Shown in pieces: positions 1-10,992 of a DNA stretch of 64,000 nucleotides. The notes beneath the pieces were generated by a model. It did not search any database. It was not told the DNA's origin and was given only the letters and a program-made list of their open reading frames with translations. The DNA comes from Xestospongia muta (lineage: Eukaryota > Porifera > Demospongiae > Haplosclerida > Petrosiidae). The translations under genes and the position numbers were made by a program. The first letter of the stretch is position 1, and every line of letters begins with the position of its first letter. The DNA is taken from assembly GCA_963693285.1 (NCBI GenBank), contig OY848918.1, forward strand, positions 6,763,876 to 6,827,875. The letters run 5' to 3'.

Positions 1-144
1 AACACTAGATCACTATACTTACTTAACACTAGATCAGTATACTTACTTAACACTAGATCACTATACTTACTTAACACTAGATCACTATACTTACTTAACA
101 CTAGACCACTATACTTACTTAACACTAGATCACTATACTTACTT
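1..144 (-). repeat. 24-bp minisatellite at exon 2/intron 2 of M1 (at least 6 units)
   Basis: There are six 24-bp units, each holding the core ACTTACTTAACACTAG. On the minus strand each unit contains TTAAGTAAGTATAG, which includes a GTAAGT splice donor. The left end is cut by the window edge, so the true copy number is unknown. The same array occurs in all other type II genes. Confidence 0.9.
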
Positions 145-610
145 AACACTAGTAGTGTACACATGTCATTGGGTCCTGGAACATTATCTTGACATTCAAT
201 CGTTTCATTGTCTAAATCTTCACTTACAACAAAGATCAAATTACCACTGATAGTCTTAACAATGTCGTTAACTGAAGTAACTTGAGCAGAAAAGAGAGCA
301 TTATTCACAATTTGTGAAGACGATGAAAGTGTAATATTAGTAGTGACTACACCACTTGGTACAAGCCAATGTAACTTACTATCACCTAAAGCTACACCTG
401 GGTTTACTACATTACAAAGTAGTGTTACAGTAACACCAGGACTTAAATGAACTCCTCCATTGTCCTCACTGCAGTAATCAGCTTTGTTAGTGATATCAAC
501 AGCACTATGAACTAGTGTACATGATGAATTAAAGTAAATTGAACATATCTACTAGCACACACACACTTACCTGAAAATATCAGTACCGATAAATAAACCA
601 CCAAATTCAT
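1..610 (-). CDS. Type II Ig/FN3 receptor M1 (5' exons only; cut by window edge)
   Basis: Only the first two exons are in the window. Exon 1 is 571-610 and encodes a 13-residue hydrophobic start beginning MNLVVYLSVLIFS, read as a signal peptide. Exon 2 is 143-511 and encodes an Ig-like domain; the likely disulfide Cys are in TLLCN and ETIECQD, with a Trp in KLHWLV. The exon 1 donor is GTAAGT, and exon 2 ends at the first GTAAGT of a 24-bp minisatellite that continues to the window edge. Exons 3-7 lie outside. No stop or frameshift is seen in what is visible. The start was chosen because the same ATG and signal peptide are conserved in six other copies. Its ATG lies about 950 bp head to head from gene A. 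Confidence 0.7.
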
Positions 611-1559
611 TCTTACTTGCAATCGTTAGTCTCAGAGAGTCAGCCACTCCCTAAAATTTAATTTTCTAGAGGGAGTGGCTGGTTTGAATTTATTAAATTA
701 CTTCAATAATACTAATGACAAAGCATGACAATTCCTGAGCCTGAATTGCTGCAACATCTGATTATGACAATACATAAATACCTTATAGATTGAATGACTT
801 CAGAGTCCAATGACATGCCAGTACTATAGTGTTACTGGAAGTATATTATTGTAGTTCTAATATAAATTAGAATTATTTGTATATATTGCTCATACAAAGT
901 TGCCATATCAACGTAGTACTATTGTAAAATGGTTGCCAGCTATACAAATGATACTTTTTTTTGTCTTGTATACTATTTAAATTTTTATTTGTAAGTTTAC
1001 TGTTTAAAATTGTTCTTGTTTTATTCTTTTTGATTAGATTTATTTTCTTTAATGTGTACATCATTGTACACATGTTGGGCACGACCCGTTACTCATGACT
1101 TTCATAATCCTCAAAATGAGTAAAGTAAGTAGAAAATAAGTTATTTTTTCTCTTTATAACAGTATATTACCAGTATATATGTTGGAAGACAAATGATAAC
1201 ACTGCTGATATGTTATTTAATAGTACTGGTTTTAGATAATGTATGTTCACTTGTCTTGCATGGAATCTAGTTGTTGGAGACAATATATATACTGACTGAG
1301 TTCAACCTTTATTGTGTATATTGTGTATGACATCATTTGTACATGGCATGATTGGGAGATCATTAATAATGTGAAGTAGTCTATGTATCTAAATCCCATA
1401 AGAGAATACAAGGGATAAGTAATGAATAAAATTTGTCCACGACAAAATATATCTAGAAATAAAATGACTATTCATATTGACCATTAATATTGCCTTTATT
1501 GTATTGGATGCTTTAAAAGTATATAGTAGTTATCAAGTGCCACTCCCACTTCAGAAATC
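611..1559. promoter_or_regulatory. Divergent intergenic region between M1 and A
   Basis: This 949-bp stretch separates two opposed start codons. It contains a 12-bp inverted repeat, CAGCCACTCCCT at 641-652 with its complement at 670-681, lying about 30 bp upstream of the M1 ATG. It also has a small palindrome around TTCTAATATAAATTAGAA (about 850-870) and an inverted GTGTACA/TGTACAC pair (1054-1072). All three recur at the same relative places in the other head-to-head pairs. No convincing TATA box or start site was assigned. A 69-codon open frame inside it (873-1082, minus) looks like chance. Confidence 0.5.
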
Positions 1560-4500
1560 ATGTGGAGAGTAATAGCTCTTGTGCTGTTTCTACTAAAGTC
1601 TATCTATGGAGGTAACTTGTATAAAGAACTAGACTTACATGTCATTGTTTTGTAGGTTTATTAGTAAAAGAACCAAATGATATACTTCTACCAGTTGGTG
1701 CTACTGGAGAATTTCCATGTATTACTAATTCTACTGATAATAACACTATGTTCTCCTGGACTGTTACTGCAAGAAATATAAAGTCTGCTAGCTATAGTTC
1801 TCTTGAAAGCTTATTTAATAGTTATGGTATCAGACTGTTAAGAGATACTCCACAAAATACATCAGTTCTATTAGTTGATGGTGTTACAGAAAACAATGGG
1901 ACATTAGTATTATGTACAGTTGCTGCTGATGGAATTGTGGCTCAAAGTGTTGCTACTTTATTATTATATGGTCAGTACTGTATTTTAAAGGTAACTTTAT
2001 TAATTTATCAATTAATACCTAGGTCCACCAGATTCTGTAAAAAGCTTTTCAGCTAAAGCCTTCTCTCCATTAACATTACAACTTACCTGGACACCAGTAT
2101 TATCTAACATACCATTTAACTACAGCATCTCCATTACTAACAGAGACAACATCACTGATATAATTATATTAGATCAGAATGCTACACATTATCTGTTTAA
2201 AGCTAACCAAGAAGATACCTGTCAGAAATATAACTTTATAATAAGAACAACAAATGAAGCTGGAAGTAGTGAAGTATCTGAAACATTAACAGTACCAATA
2301 CCAAATGGTGAGTTGAACTATAAGTGTACTAACAGTATTATGTTGTTCTTGTCATGTAATTGTAAACTCAACTGTTATGTTTGATCTCAGTGTGAGCCTA
2401 GTTTGAATATGATGATAGCAGGTATGAGTATATTCACACTACACCTGCTCTCTCACACTGTTAAGTGTCTTGAAATTAGATCCTCTGTTATCAAGTCATG
2501 ACAATTATTATACTAGAGGTGTTGCTCAAATGACTACACACTCATCAAGAACAAGTTTGACTTATAGTCAGATGGTAACCACAAGACACCATATTCACAA
2601 GTGATTATGGACATAGTATTGAAAATGATGGCATCCTAATATAAATTGCGTATGGCATGTTTATTGTAACTGTACTATAAAAAGCCATATACCTATATAA
2701 ATATAGTATAGTGGCTTTTTAACAAAAAAGCTATGAAATGTTAGTTATTACAGTAGATGAACTTAACAATAATGGGGGGTGTATCTTCCTGTAATCCTGT
2801 CTAGTACATATATGTATATACATATATAAAGAGGTATGGCTAAGATATGAAGTTCACCACAATCCTTCCTTAAGCAGTTTGTAGACAGCTTTGTGGTTGT
2901 CTAACTGTTAGAATGTATTTATCATGTAATTAGAATGTGAATCAAAGGCAATTATTATTGTCAGCTGAAGATGTAACGGCATTCAAAAATATAGCAGCTG
3001 ATGCCAAGAACTCATGATCTTGAATGAGTAATGTCAATCATACAGTTAATGTACTTGATTTGTCAGCTATGGGAGGGAATCCATCAAGTGTTCTAGCTGC
3101 CAGAATAGTATGACAGTCATATCTATACTGTCTTAAAATACTAATGGTTCTATGCAGCTGTGTAAAGAGAATTGTTTACATTCACTTTCTTTGATCTCTT
3201 TTAGTTCCAAGTGAAGTATCCAATATAACGAGTGAAGTTTACTTTAGCAGCAACAGAAATGGTGATCCATACTTGAGTCTAACATTTTCAGTAAGTTTAT
3301 GAGTCATGTTTGTCATTTTAACTGATGTTGTGGACAACATGTTCTTTGCATTTATGTTTACACTGACAACATATTGGGGAAAATGATAAGTTATCAAGTT
3401 AACAGGACATACAAACTAAACGCTTACTAAAGATTATCAAACATAGCGGAGTTGTTGTAATAGGCTCCAAATATATTTACTAACCATTCTACACTCTACA
3501 TTATGGAGGGGACTACTCCACTTCTATTTCCTTAAACAGATGGCGTTTACTATTAATGTTATTGTGTTATGACAGTTAAGAGCATTGAATTTTATTAATA
3601 CTCTAAATTTGTAGTATATATTAATATTATATATGTAGTTTTAGCATCCCAAGAAACTACCAATGTTTTAAGTGTTAATAAACATACATGTTCATTAAAC
3701 CTTGAAGCAGTTTACACATAATTATGTTAAATGAGGTCTACTATGGTGGATATTAATGCAGTTGTTACTATTGGTACTCTCTCTCTCTCTCTCCCTCTCC
3801 CTCTAGTCTCCTGATGTATGTCATTATTACCCAATAACAACATATAGAGTCACAGTTCAAGAACAAACCAACCAATCAGACAACAGCTCTGACACACATC
3901 TAATATCAGCTACAAATGTTACCTCTAATGATAGTGTTGTTACATTAACTGTAACATCATTAACTGCTGATCAACATTACTTAGTATCAGTCTCTGCAAT
4001 AAATGAAGTTGGTACTAGTCAAAGTACACAGGAAATTGAAATTTGTGAGTATTTAACAACTAAACTATTATATGAAGTATATAATATGTACTTACTCATA
4101 CATGGCCCACCTACTTTGTATGTGTTATGACACTAAAGTGTAATTTAATAAATGCATACATTCTAAATACATCAGCTAGGCAAAAGTGTTCATTGCAATG
4201 CAGTGTGATACATATATACTGTTTATAAGCAACCTTCTTATTTAATAATTAATCTCTTACATGAATATATAATAGTAAGTACTTGTTATATACTTTATGT
4301 AATAGATTAGTTATTAAATAAGAAGGTTGGTTATAAAGTACTTATTCACACATGCCTCACCTACTTTGTGTATGTTAAGTTTTATAGTTTAAACAATGCA
4401 TTCATTGTAAATATATCATTGCCATTAGATAATGTATTTTGATAGTTCACTGCCTCACTTAGTAAATTAAATTATGCTAAAATTATAAGATCATTGCAAT

Positions 4501-5777
4501 ATGTAGCTAATGTATACAGTTTGTTTATCATGTTACTGCATATTATTATATATTCTGTTGTTGTTTATTCATTGTATCTTCTCTTTACAGATACTAGTAG
4601 TGTTCAAAGAGTTGAGGGAGTTCTATCAATGGATATTCTTCATGTGACATGTTATTTAGCAGAGTACAGTGTGGACAGTGGTTGTTTTGTTGAAGTACTT
4701 TATAAAAATGAGATCATTGCTAACAAAATTATTGTGCGAACTAAAAATGAAACTCAACTGACTGGTTTTATCAAACTTAATCTTCCTGATTTTAACTCCA
4801 CCCACTCTGATTTGATTGTCATGGCATTTGATTACAATAATGATGGTAGTATTGGACAACTTGGTTTTAATGTGACACCATCTCTAGCTCCACCCACTAT
4901 GACAACTCAAGGTATCATTGATTATATAGTTGCTATAATGTACAATTATAATTATAAATGTACTTATTAAAATATATATTTATACTTAATACAAACAACT
5001 ATAAAATATAATAAAACACAATTGACTTACAATATACACATATAATAATATGAAGTACTTTAAAATCATTAGTATGAAAACTTTATTATATAAATTTTAT
5101 TCTCTTACACATAGCTATAACATCTAGTATTCCACAAATATCAGGTATGTTCTAATTATACATAAACAATAATAAAATTGATCTATATTATTTTGTACAG
5201 TCACTATTAGTAATTCTATGTCACCAACATATATATCAACAGTAACTCCTAAATCAGGTATATGTGATTAATATTTCTATGTGCTCAATTTAATATATTC
5301 TTTATAGATTCTACTAGTCCTATCACTACAGCTGTTTTATCAGTCACTATTAGTGTACTTATATCATTAGTAGTTATTGTTATAGCTGTAGTACTAATAT
5401 TGATTTGTTGTTATCTAAAGTTGAAAGGTCGCCTTTTCTTCAATGTTCAAATGGAGACCCCACCCCCAGTACTATTAGATAACATAGCATATGGTATACA
5501 TACCAGTGGATTAGCTCCAATGATCTATGACAATGTATTTATTGAAAATTCACCAGAACAAGTATCTGATACAACATTAGTGACATCATCTATACACTCT
5601 AATATTGAACATAACAGTCCTTCACAATATTATAATAATCCTGTTATATCAGAGGAATCTGGACATACAATAAAGAGCAGTGCCAATATGATACCAGTAA
5701 CTCCAGTTGATAGGATATATGAAAATATACCAGATATCGCTTCTCGATCAAATAGGATACATGATTATACCAACTGA
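1560..5777 (+). CDS. Type I Ig/FN3 receptor A, truncated-tail form
   Basis: Nine exons: 1560-1611, 1656-1970, 2023-2307, 3205-3290, 3807-4044, 4591-4911, 5115-5144, 5201-5257 and 5308-5777. They sum to 1,854 nt, giving 617 aa, and all joins keep frame with GT-AG introns. Product order: signal peptide MWRVIALVLFLLKSIYG (1-17); V-like Ig (18-122, Cys39, Trp52, Cys104 in NNGTLVLC); FN3 (123-217); split FN3 (218-325); an unrecognised two-Cys domain (326-432) with a DYNNDG loop; a Ser/Thr-rich stalk (433-461); a membrane helix (about 470-496); and a tail with YGI, IYDNV, QYYNN and IYENI tyrosines. A 1-nt deletion relative to G and H ends the tail at DYTN, removing the C-terminal tyrosine pair. Introns 3 (about 0.9 kb), 4 and 5 (about 0.5 kb each) hold no other gene I can see. 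The exact ends of very small exons 7 and 8 are the least certain. Confidence 0.8.
4231..4328. repeat. Inverted repeat in intron 5 of gene A
   Basis: A 25-bp arm at 4231-4255 (starting AACCTTCTTATTTAATAA) is matched by its reverse complement at 4304-4328 with one mismatch, around a 48-bp AT-rich spacer. Sequence on either side is also partly duplicated (CCTACTTTGT motifs at about 4,108 and 4,360), so this may be a small insertion or a local duplication. It recurs only in gene E (35,726-35,823). Confidence 0.7.
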
Positions 5778-6629
5778 ACAGTGACACTACTTTAAAATTA
5801 TGTGTGGCAACTAATGAATTTGAAAGTCTATCTTCAGTGCTATATACCATAGGTATATAGGTATTCCCAAATTTTATAATTGTTTTAAGTAACAGACACA
5901 TAACAACTATTGTATTTGTTGTTAATACTACATGTACTTGTATCAGTAATTATTTTCAGGCACTTATATATATATTTTAGATATTTGATCATATTTCCTA
6001 TCGTTGCAGTTATAATAACAATTCTTATAGCATATTACTGTTGTATCAATTCTAAATGAAGTTAGCTACTGATCCCCTTTAGCTACTGATCCCCTTGCTC
6101 TGTATGAGACTCCAGTATCTACTAGTGGTAGGTCATCACTTGAGATGAAAGATAATATGGCATATGGTCATGGGACCATTGGTACTAGTGAATTAAATTT
6201 CATAGATGCTGCGTCTGTGTGTAATGGCTGTCATTGTATTTAATAAAATTACTTTTTTAATAAGTGGTTGCAATCCCTAAATATATCTTTAATATGTTTC
6301 TGATGTAATGTATGATGGAAACATGTATATTACCTTTGAATTTTACACCAGACACATGTGTCTAGCTTGATTCAAGTGTTGTAACTGTATTGGAGGAACT
6401 TGCTTGTCAAACCAGTGACTGCTAATAATTTAGTAGAAAATGTCAGTGTACAGGTCAGTAGTAATTTTTACTGCTGGTACTATAAGAAGCAATGTGAAGT
6501 CTCTTAAAAGAGTATGCAAACTATGCTAAAATTTTGGATGAATTGATGAATGGATGATGAGTGATGCATTGACATATGTCTCTTTATTCGTACTTACCTA
6601 TTACAATACATCAACCTTGTAATTCTAAT
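5778..6629 (+). pseudogene. 3' flank of A with a degraded membrane/tail exon of type II kind
   Basis: After the stop of A the sequence still resembles the long tail of G and H but out of frame. From about 5,977 to 6,245, on the + strand, lies a decayed copy of a last exon. After TTGCAG at 6009 the frame reads a hydrophobic run ending YYCCINSK and stop, and a little downstream the frame gives SLEMKDNMAYGHGTIGTS, clearly like the type II tail. It has stops, and a 19-bp direct repeat of TTAGCTACTGATCCCCTT is present. AATAAA at about 6,240 could serve as the poly(A) signal of A. From 6,250 to 6,629 nothing coding is recognised. Confidence 0.55.
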
Positions 6630-7368
6630 ATGTGGAGAGAAATAATTCTTTTGTTGTTTGTATTGAGGACTCTCAATGGAGATAAGTTACAAGAACTAGA
6701 GATAACTCTTATAATAAGTTGATATGATAACTGTAAGCTTATTTGCTGAAGAGCCATATAATACATTTGTACCAGTTGGTGCTACTGAGAAATTTACTTG
6801 TATTGGTTAGTTCATTGATAATACAAATATACTCTCCTGGTTTATAACTACAAAAGGTTTAGTCTTGGATATCACAGACTATATTTGAACATACTCCACA
6901 AAATATGTCAGTTCTATCAGTTAATTGTGTCACAGAAATAAAAAAAGGACCTATAAGATGTACAGTTTTTCTTGATAGGATTAAGTGATTGTGTATTGTT
7001 ATCATTATATTGCATGTTACTTGTGTATTAAGATAATAATGTATAATTTATTTCTAGGTCCATCTGATTTAGTAATGGGACTTTTCAGCTAAAGCCTTCT
7101 CTCCATTAACATTTCAACTTACCTGAACACCAGTATTATCTAACATACCAACTACAGTATCTCCATTACTAACAAAAACACCATCACTGATACAATTATA
7201 TTAGATGAGAACACAACACAATATCTGTTTAAAGTTAACCAAGAAGATACCTGTCAGAAATATAACTTTACAATTAGAAGAGTTAATAATGCTGGAAGTA
7301 GTGAAGTGTCTGAAACATTGACAGTACCAATACCAAATGGTGATCCTTACATGAGTCTGATATTTTCT
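6630..7368 (+). pseudogene. Degenerate type I receptor P1
   Basis: It begins with a recognisable signal-peptide exon (6630-6681, MWREIILLLFVLRTLNG), but the donor after it is ATAAG instead of GTAAC. The Ig-like exon (about 6,746-6,980) keeps short stretches such as VPVGAT but has several stops and deletions. The FN3 exon (7,059-about 7,340) has TGG changed to TGA at the domain tryptophan. Its end runs straight into the last part of exon 4 at CCAAATGGTGATCC, so intron 3 is missing. Exons 5-9 are absent. It is more diverged than A-H, so it is probably an older or separate subfamily member. An almost identical copy is P2. Confidence 0.8.
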
Positions 7369-7910
7369 GTAAGTTTATTAAATTTCATAATATGGTATTA
7401 AGTGAATGCTTGACTACTAAAGTATCAACAGACCATGTTTACAGTGGAACATTTTGTGTATACAGCTGAACTATACTTATTAAATGTGCATACATGTATT
7501 AATTTTGCTACTGTGACTATATTTTTAGTGGAAACAAATGTTTATAGGATGAAGTATATAATTATTCATGACTAACACCTCAAAGTGTTGTTTGGTCCTC
7601 TCTCTCTCTCCACACTCCATGCTAATGTAATTACGCTTTCTCAAGTTATAGACTGTAACCTGAAAAAATGTCTTTGAGCAGTATCATAGCATATAAAGTC
7701 CTTTAGAGCAAAGATGGTACCATTAAATTAATATTAGGACAATTTTTTAAAATTACAATTATGTTAATTCATTTGGATGATTTAATTAAAACATTAAATT
7801 TTTACAGTTGATGCAGTAGTATCTTCATGAATATAACAGTTGCAAATATGAATAAACTAAACACACTGTAAATAAGAACAGTAAACTTATTTTGAAAATG
7901 GAAAGTCTAT
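7369..7910. other. Intergenic, between P1 and the 3' end of M2
   Basis: AT-rich sequence with a short CT run near 7,600-7,612. The part from about 7,625 (around TATAGACTGTAACCTGAAA) to 7,910 is conserved beside the 3' end of the other type II genes and is probably their 3' flank. No coding signal is seen. Confidence 0.6.
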
Positions 7911-10049
7911 TTAAAAAACAATATTGTCATACACAACTGTTCCATTGTGTATATTCCCACTAGTATCAATGGTCACATGACCATATGCTATATTATCTTT
8001 CATCTCAAGTGATGATATACCAATAGTAGGATCAGGTGGACCAGTAACTGAGGAAGAATATTTTTGGTTAGACTTGACACAGCAGTAATATGTGATAATA
8101 CATGACACAATAGCTGTTATTACAGCTGTCACTATAGCAGTTATAGGTATACTAATACCTACTAGTAAGTGTAGGTGTGGCAGTACTGCTACATCACTTG
8201 ATGTGTCTATTCAATAACAATGGAACATATTAAACAGTAATTATTATATTAAGATAATTTACAAGTTTGGTGAGGGGAATTTGTAACTTTTATGATCTGT
8301 GTTGTCGCTAGAAAGACATCTATGTTATAAACTGAAATTAAATGATGAAAGCGTATATAATTTATCCAAATACCTTTATTGGTTGTATAGAAAGTTTTGT
8401 TTAGTTCTACAATGGCTAGTTCATTTCGATCATATATTGAAACGTTATAAAAGTATACAGAGCCTGGATCTAAATTCTCAATAAAGAAAAGTTTACCACT
8501 AACATCTCCTGCTAAACAATAACTACTACTGCTATTGTGAGAGACATAATTAAGATCTGATGTTTTGTAGTATGATATTATCACTTGTACTCTATCACTA
8601 CATGGACTGTTCCATGCAATTCTGATTCTTAGAAGTATGAATGTTTCTCCAGTTAGTTCAATATCTAATGTTATCAAGATAAAGTTTCCTATGAAATATT
8701 ATAAACAAAGTTTTAAAACATTAAACTCACTGATCACTATGCTCGAAGCAATACTTGATCCAACAATGTTATTAGCTGAGACATTAATAAAATATTGTGT
8801 GTTATTAATAGTTTGAATTCCAAAAGGAGAATCACTGGAAGGACAGTTGTCAAGAAAGAAGGTGTTGATACTATATCCAATAACATTAACAATGTAGTTA
8901 GTCACTGGTGGAATATTAGCATCAACTGTGTTAGAACACTAACATGTGATAAAGTAACAAAGACATAAGATTTCAAGAAAACTTACATTCCAGTAGATAT
9001 TAAGTAAATAGTTTCCACTGCTAACAGTAAAACATACTTCTATGTCTTGAATGAATCTAGGAACTACATTATCACAAATAATTATAATATGGTAACGTTA
9101 ATTGATAGTATGCATGCACATACCTTCTCCAAGAATATGAGCAATAATTGTATTACTCTCCTCTCCTACTCCCAGACAGTTATTAGCACTCACAGTAAAG
9201 TCATAACTATGACCAGACATTAGTTCAGTGACAATATAACTAGTACTATTGTCTGTAGTAGTAATGTTCCATGTACTATCTAATAATGTCACAGTACTAG
9301 TGATGATATAGTTCACTATATTACATCCTCCTGTATCACTGGGATCAATCCATGATAAATTCAGTTGGTTAGTAAAAAATGTATCGGTAATGGTAATGTT
9401 GAAAGAGAGGTTTGTTGGAGCGTTTGATTTGGCTAATGATAAGTTCAAAGAAACACATCAAAACACACTAGATCACTGTACTTACTTAACACTAGATCAC
9501 TATACTTACTTAACACTAGATCACTATACTTACTTACCACTAGATCACTATACTTACTTAACACTATATCACTATACTTACTTAACACAAGTAGTGTACA
9601 CATGTCATTGGGTCCTGGAACATTATCTTGACATTCAATCGTTTCATTGTCTAAATCTTCACTTGCAATAAAGATCAAATTACCACTGATAGTCTTAACA
9701 ATATCATTAACTGAAGTAACTTGAGCAGAAAAGAGAGCATTATTCACAATTTGTGAAGACGATGAAAGTGTAATATTAGTAGTGACTCCACCACTTGTTA
9801 CAAGCCAATGTAATTTACTATTGCCTAAAGCTACACCAGGGTTTATTACATTACAAAGTAGTGTTACAGTAAGACCAGGACTTAAATGTACTCCTCCATT
9901 GTCCTCACTGCAGTAATCAGCTTTGTTAGTGATATCAACAGCACTATGAACTATTGTACAAGATAAATTAAAATAAACCGAACATATCTACTAGCACACA
10001 CACACTTACCTGAAAATATCAGTACCGATAAATAAACCACCAAATTCAT
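7911..10049 (-). CDS. Type II Ig/FN3 receptor M2 with two ITIM-like motifs (intact)
   Basis: Seven exons in gene order: 10010-10049, 9582-9950, 9124-9432, 8987-9063, 8731-8938, 8374-8688 and 7911-8206. They sum to 1,614 nt (537 aa) with consistent phases and GT-AG introns. Product: signal peptide (1-13); Ig-like domain (14-136); FN3 (137-239) with NLSWIDP and YDFTVSANNCLG; a split FN3-like module (240-334); a third FN3-like module (335-439); a membrane segment (about 444-482) ending YYCCVKSNQK; and a 55-residue tail. The tail has IAYGHV (Tyr514) and VVYDNI (Tyr532), both matching the ITIM pattern [IVLS]xYxx[IVL]; YDN also fits the Grb2-SH2 YxN pattern. Exon 2 is given with the first donor of the adjoining minisatellite; later donors would lengthen the Ig-FN3 linker. 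It is head to head with B. Confidence 0.8.
9462..9583 (-). repeat. 24-bp splice-donor minisatellite in M2 (5 units)
   Basis: Five units with core ACTTACTTAACACTAG, at the exon 2/intron 2 boundary. Read on the coding strand, each unit gives SKYS(D)LVL-type octapeptides and contains GTAAGT. The frame stays open through all units and closes at CFDVFL plus stop before the fixed FN3 acceptor at 9433-9434. Confidence 0.9.
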
Positions 10050-10992
10050 TCTTACTTCAGAGAGTCAGCCACTCCCTAAAATTTAAATTTTCTAGAGGGA
10101 GTGGCTGGTTTGAATTTATCACATTACTTCAATAATACTAATTACGCTAATACGACCATTATTATAACTAAGCATGACAATTCCTGAGCCTGAATTGCTG
10201 CAACATCTGATTATGACAATACATAATACGTTATAGATTGAACGACTTCAGAGTACAATGAAATGCCAGTACTATAGTGTTACTAGAAGTAAATATTATT
10301 ATAGTTCTAATATAAATTAGAATTATTTGTAAATATTGCTCACACAAAGTTGCCATATCAACATAGTACTATTGTAAAATGCTTTCCAGCCATACAAATG
10401 ATAGTTTCCTCACTTTTGTCTTTAAATTTTTATTTGTAAGTTTACTTTTTTAAAATTGTTCTTGTTTTATTGTTTTTGATTAGATTTATTTCCTTTAATG
10501 TGTACATCATAGTACACATGTTGGACACCACCAGTTACTCCTGCCTTTTTTAATTCTCAAAATGAGTAAAGTCATTAGAAAATAAGTTAATTCTTCTCCT
10601 TCTAACGGTATATTACCAGTATATGTATATATATTGGAAGACAAACGATAACACTGCTGATATGTTATTTAATAGTACTGGTTTTAAAAAAAGTATGTTG
10701 ACTTGTCTTGCATGGAACTAGTTGTTAGAGACAATATATATACTGACTGAGTTCAACCTCTATTGTGTATGGCAACATTTTGTACATAACATGATTGGCA
10801 GATCATCAATAATGTGAAGTAGTCTATGTATACTAAATCCTATAAGGGAATACAAGGGATAGATATTGCATAACATTTATCAACAACAAAATAGAAATAT
10901 AATGTCTATTTATATTGACTATTAATATTGTTTTATTGTATTGCATACTTTATAAATAGTAGTTATCAAGTGCCACTCCCACTTCAGAAATC
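10050..10992. promoter_or_regulatory. Divergent intergenic region between M2 and B
   Basis: 943 bp, homologous to the M1/A spacer. The CAGCCACTCCCT inverted repeat is at 10,066-10,107. A short deletion just upstream of the M2 ATG removes the GCAATCGTTAGTCT stretch present in other copies. No gene is seen. Confidence 0.5.

Noticed and set aside
873..1082. 69-codon minus frame in the M1/A spacer (and at 32,366-32,575)
   Set aside because: Low-complexity Lys/Asn-rich frame not preserved in the other divergent spacers; both copies come from the recent duplication.
4656..4859. 67-codon minus frame opposite exon 6, present in most copies
   Set aside because: Conserved because the + strand exon is conserved; it has no splice context and is absent from D, where exon 6 is deleted without other effect.
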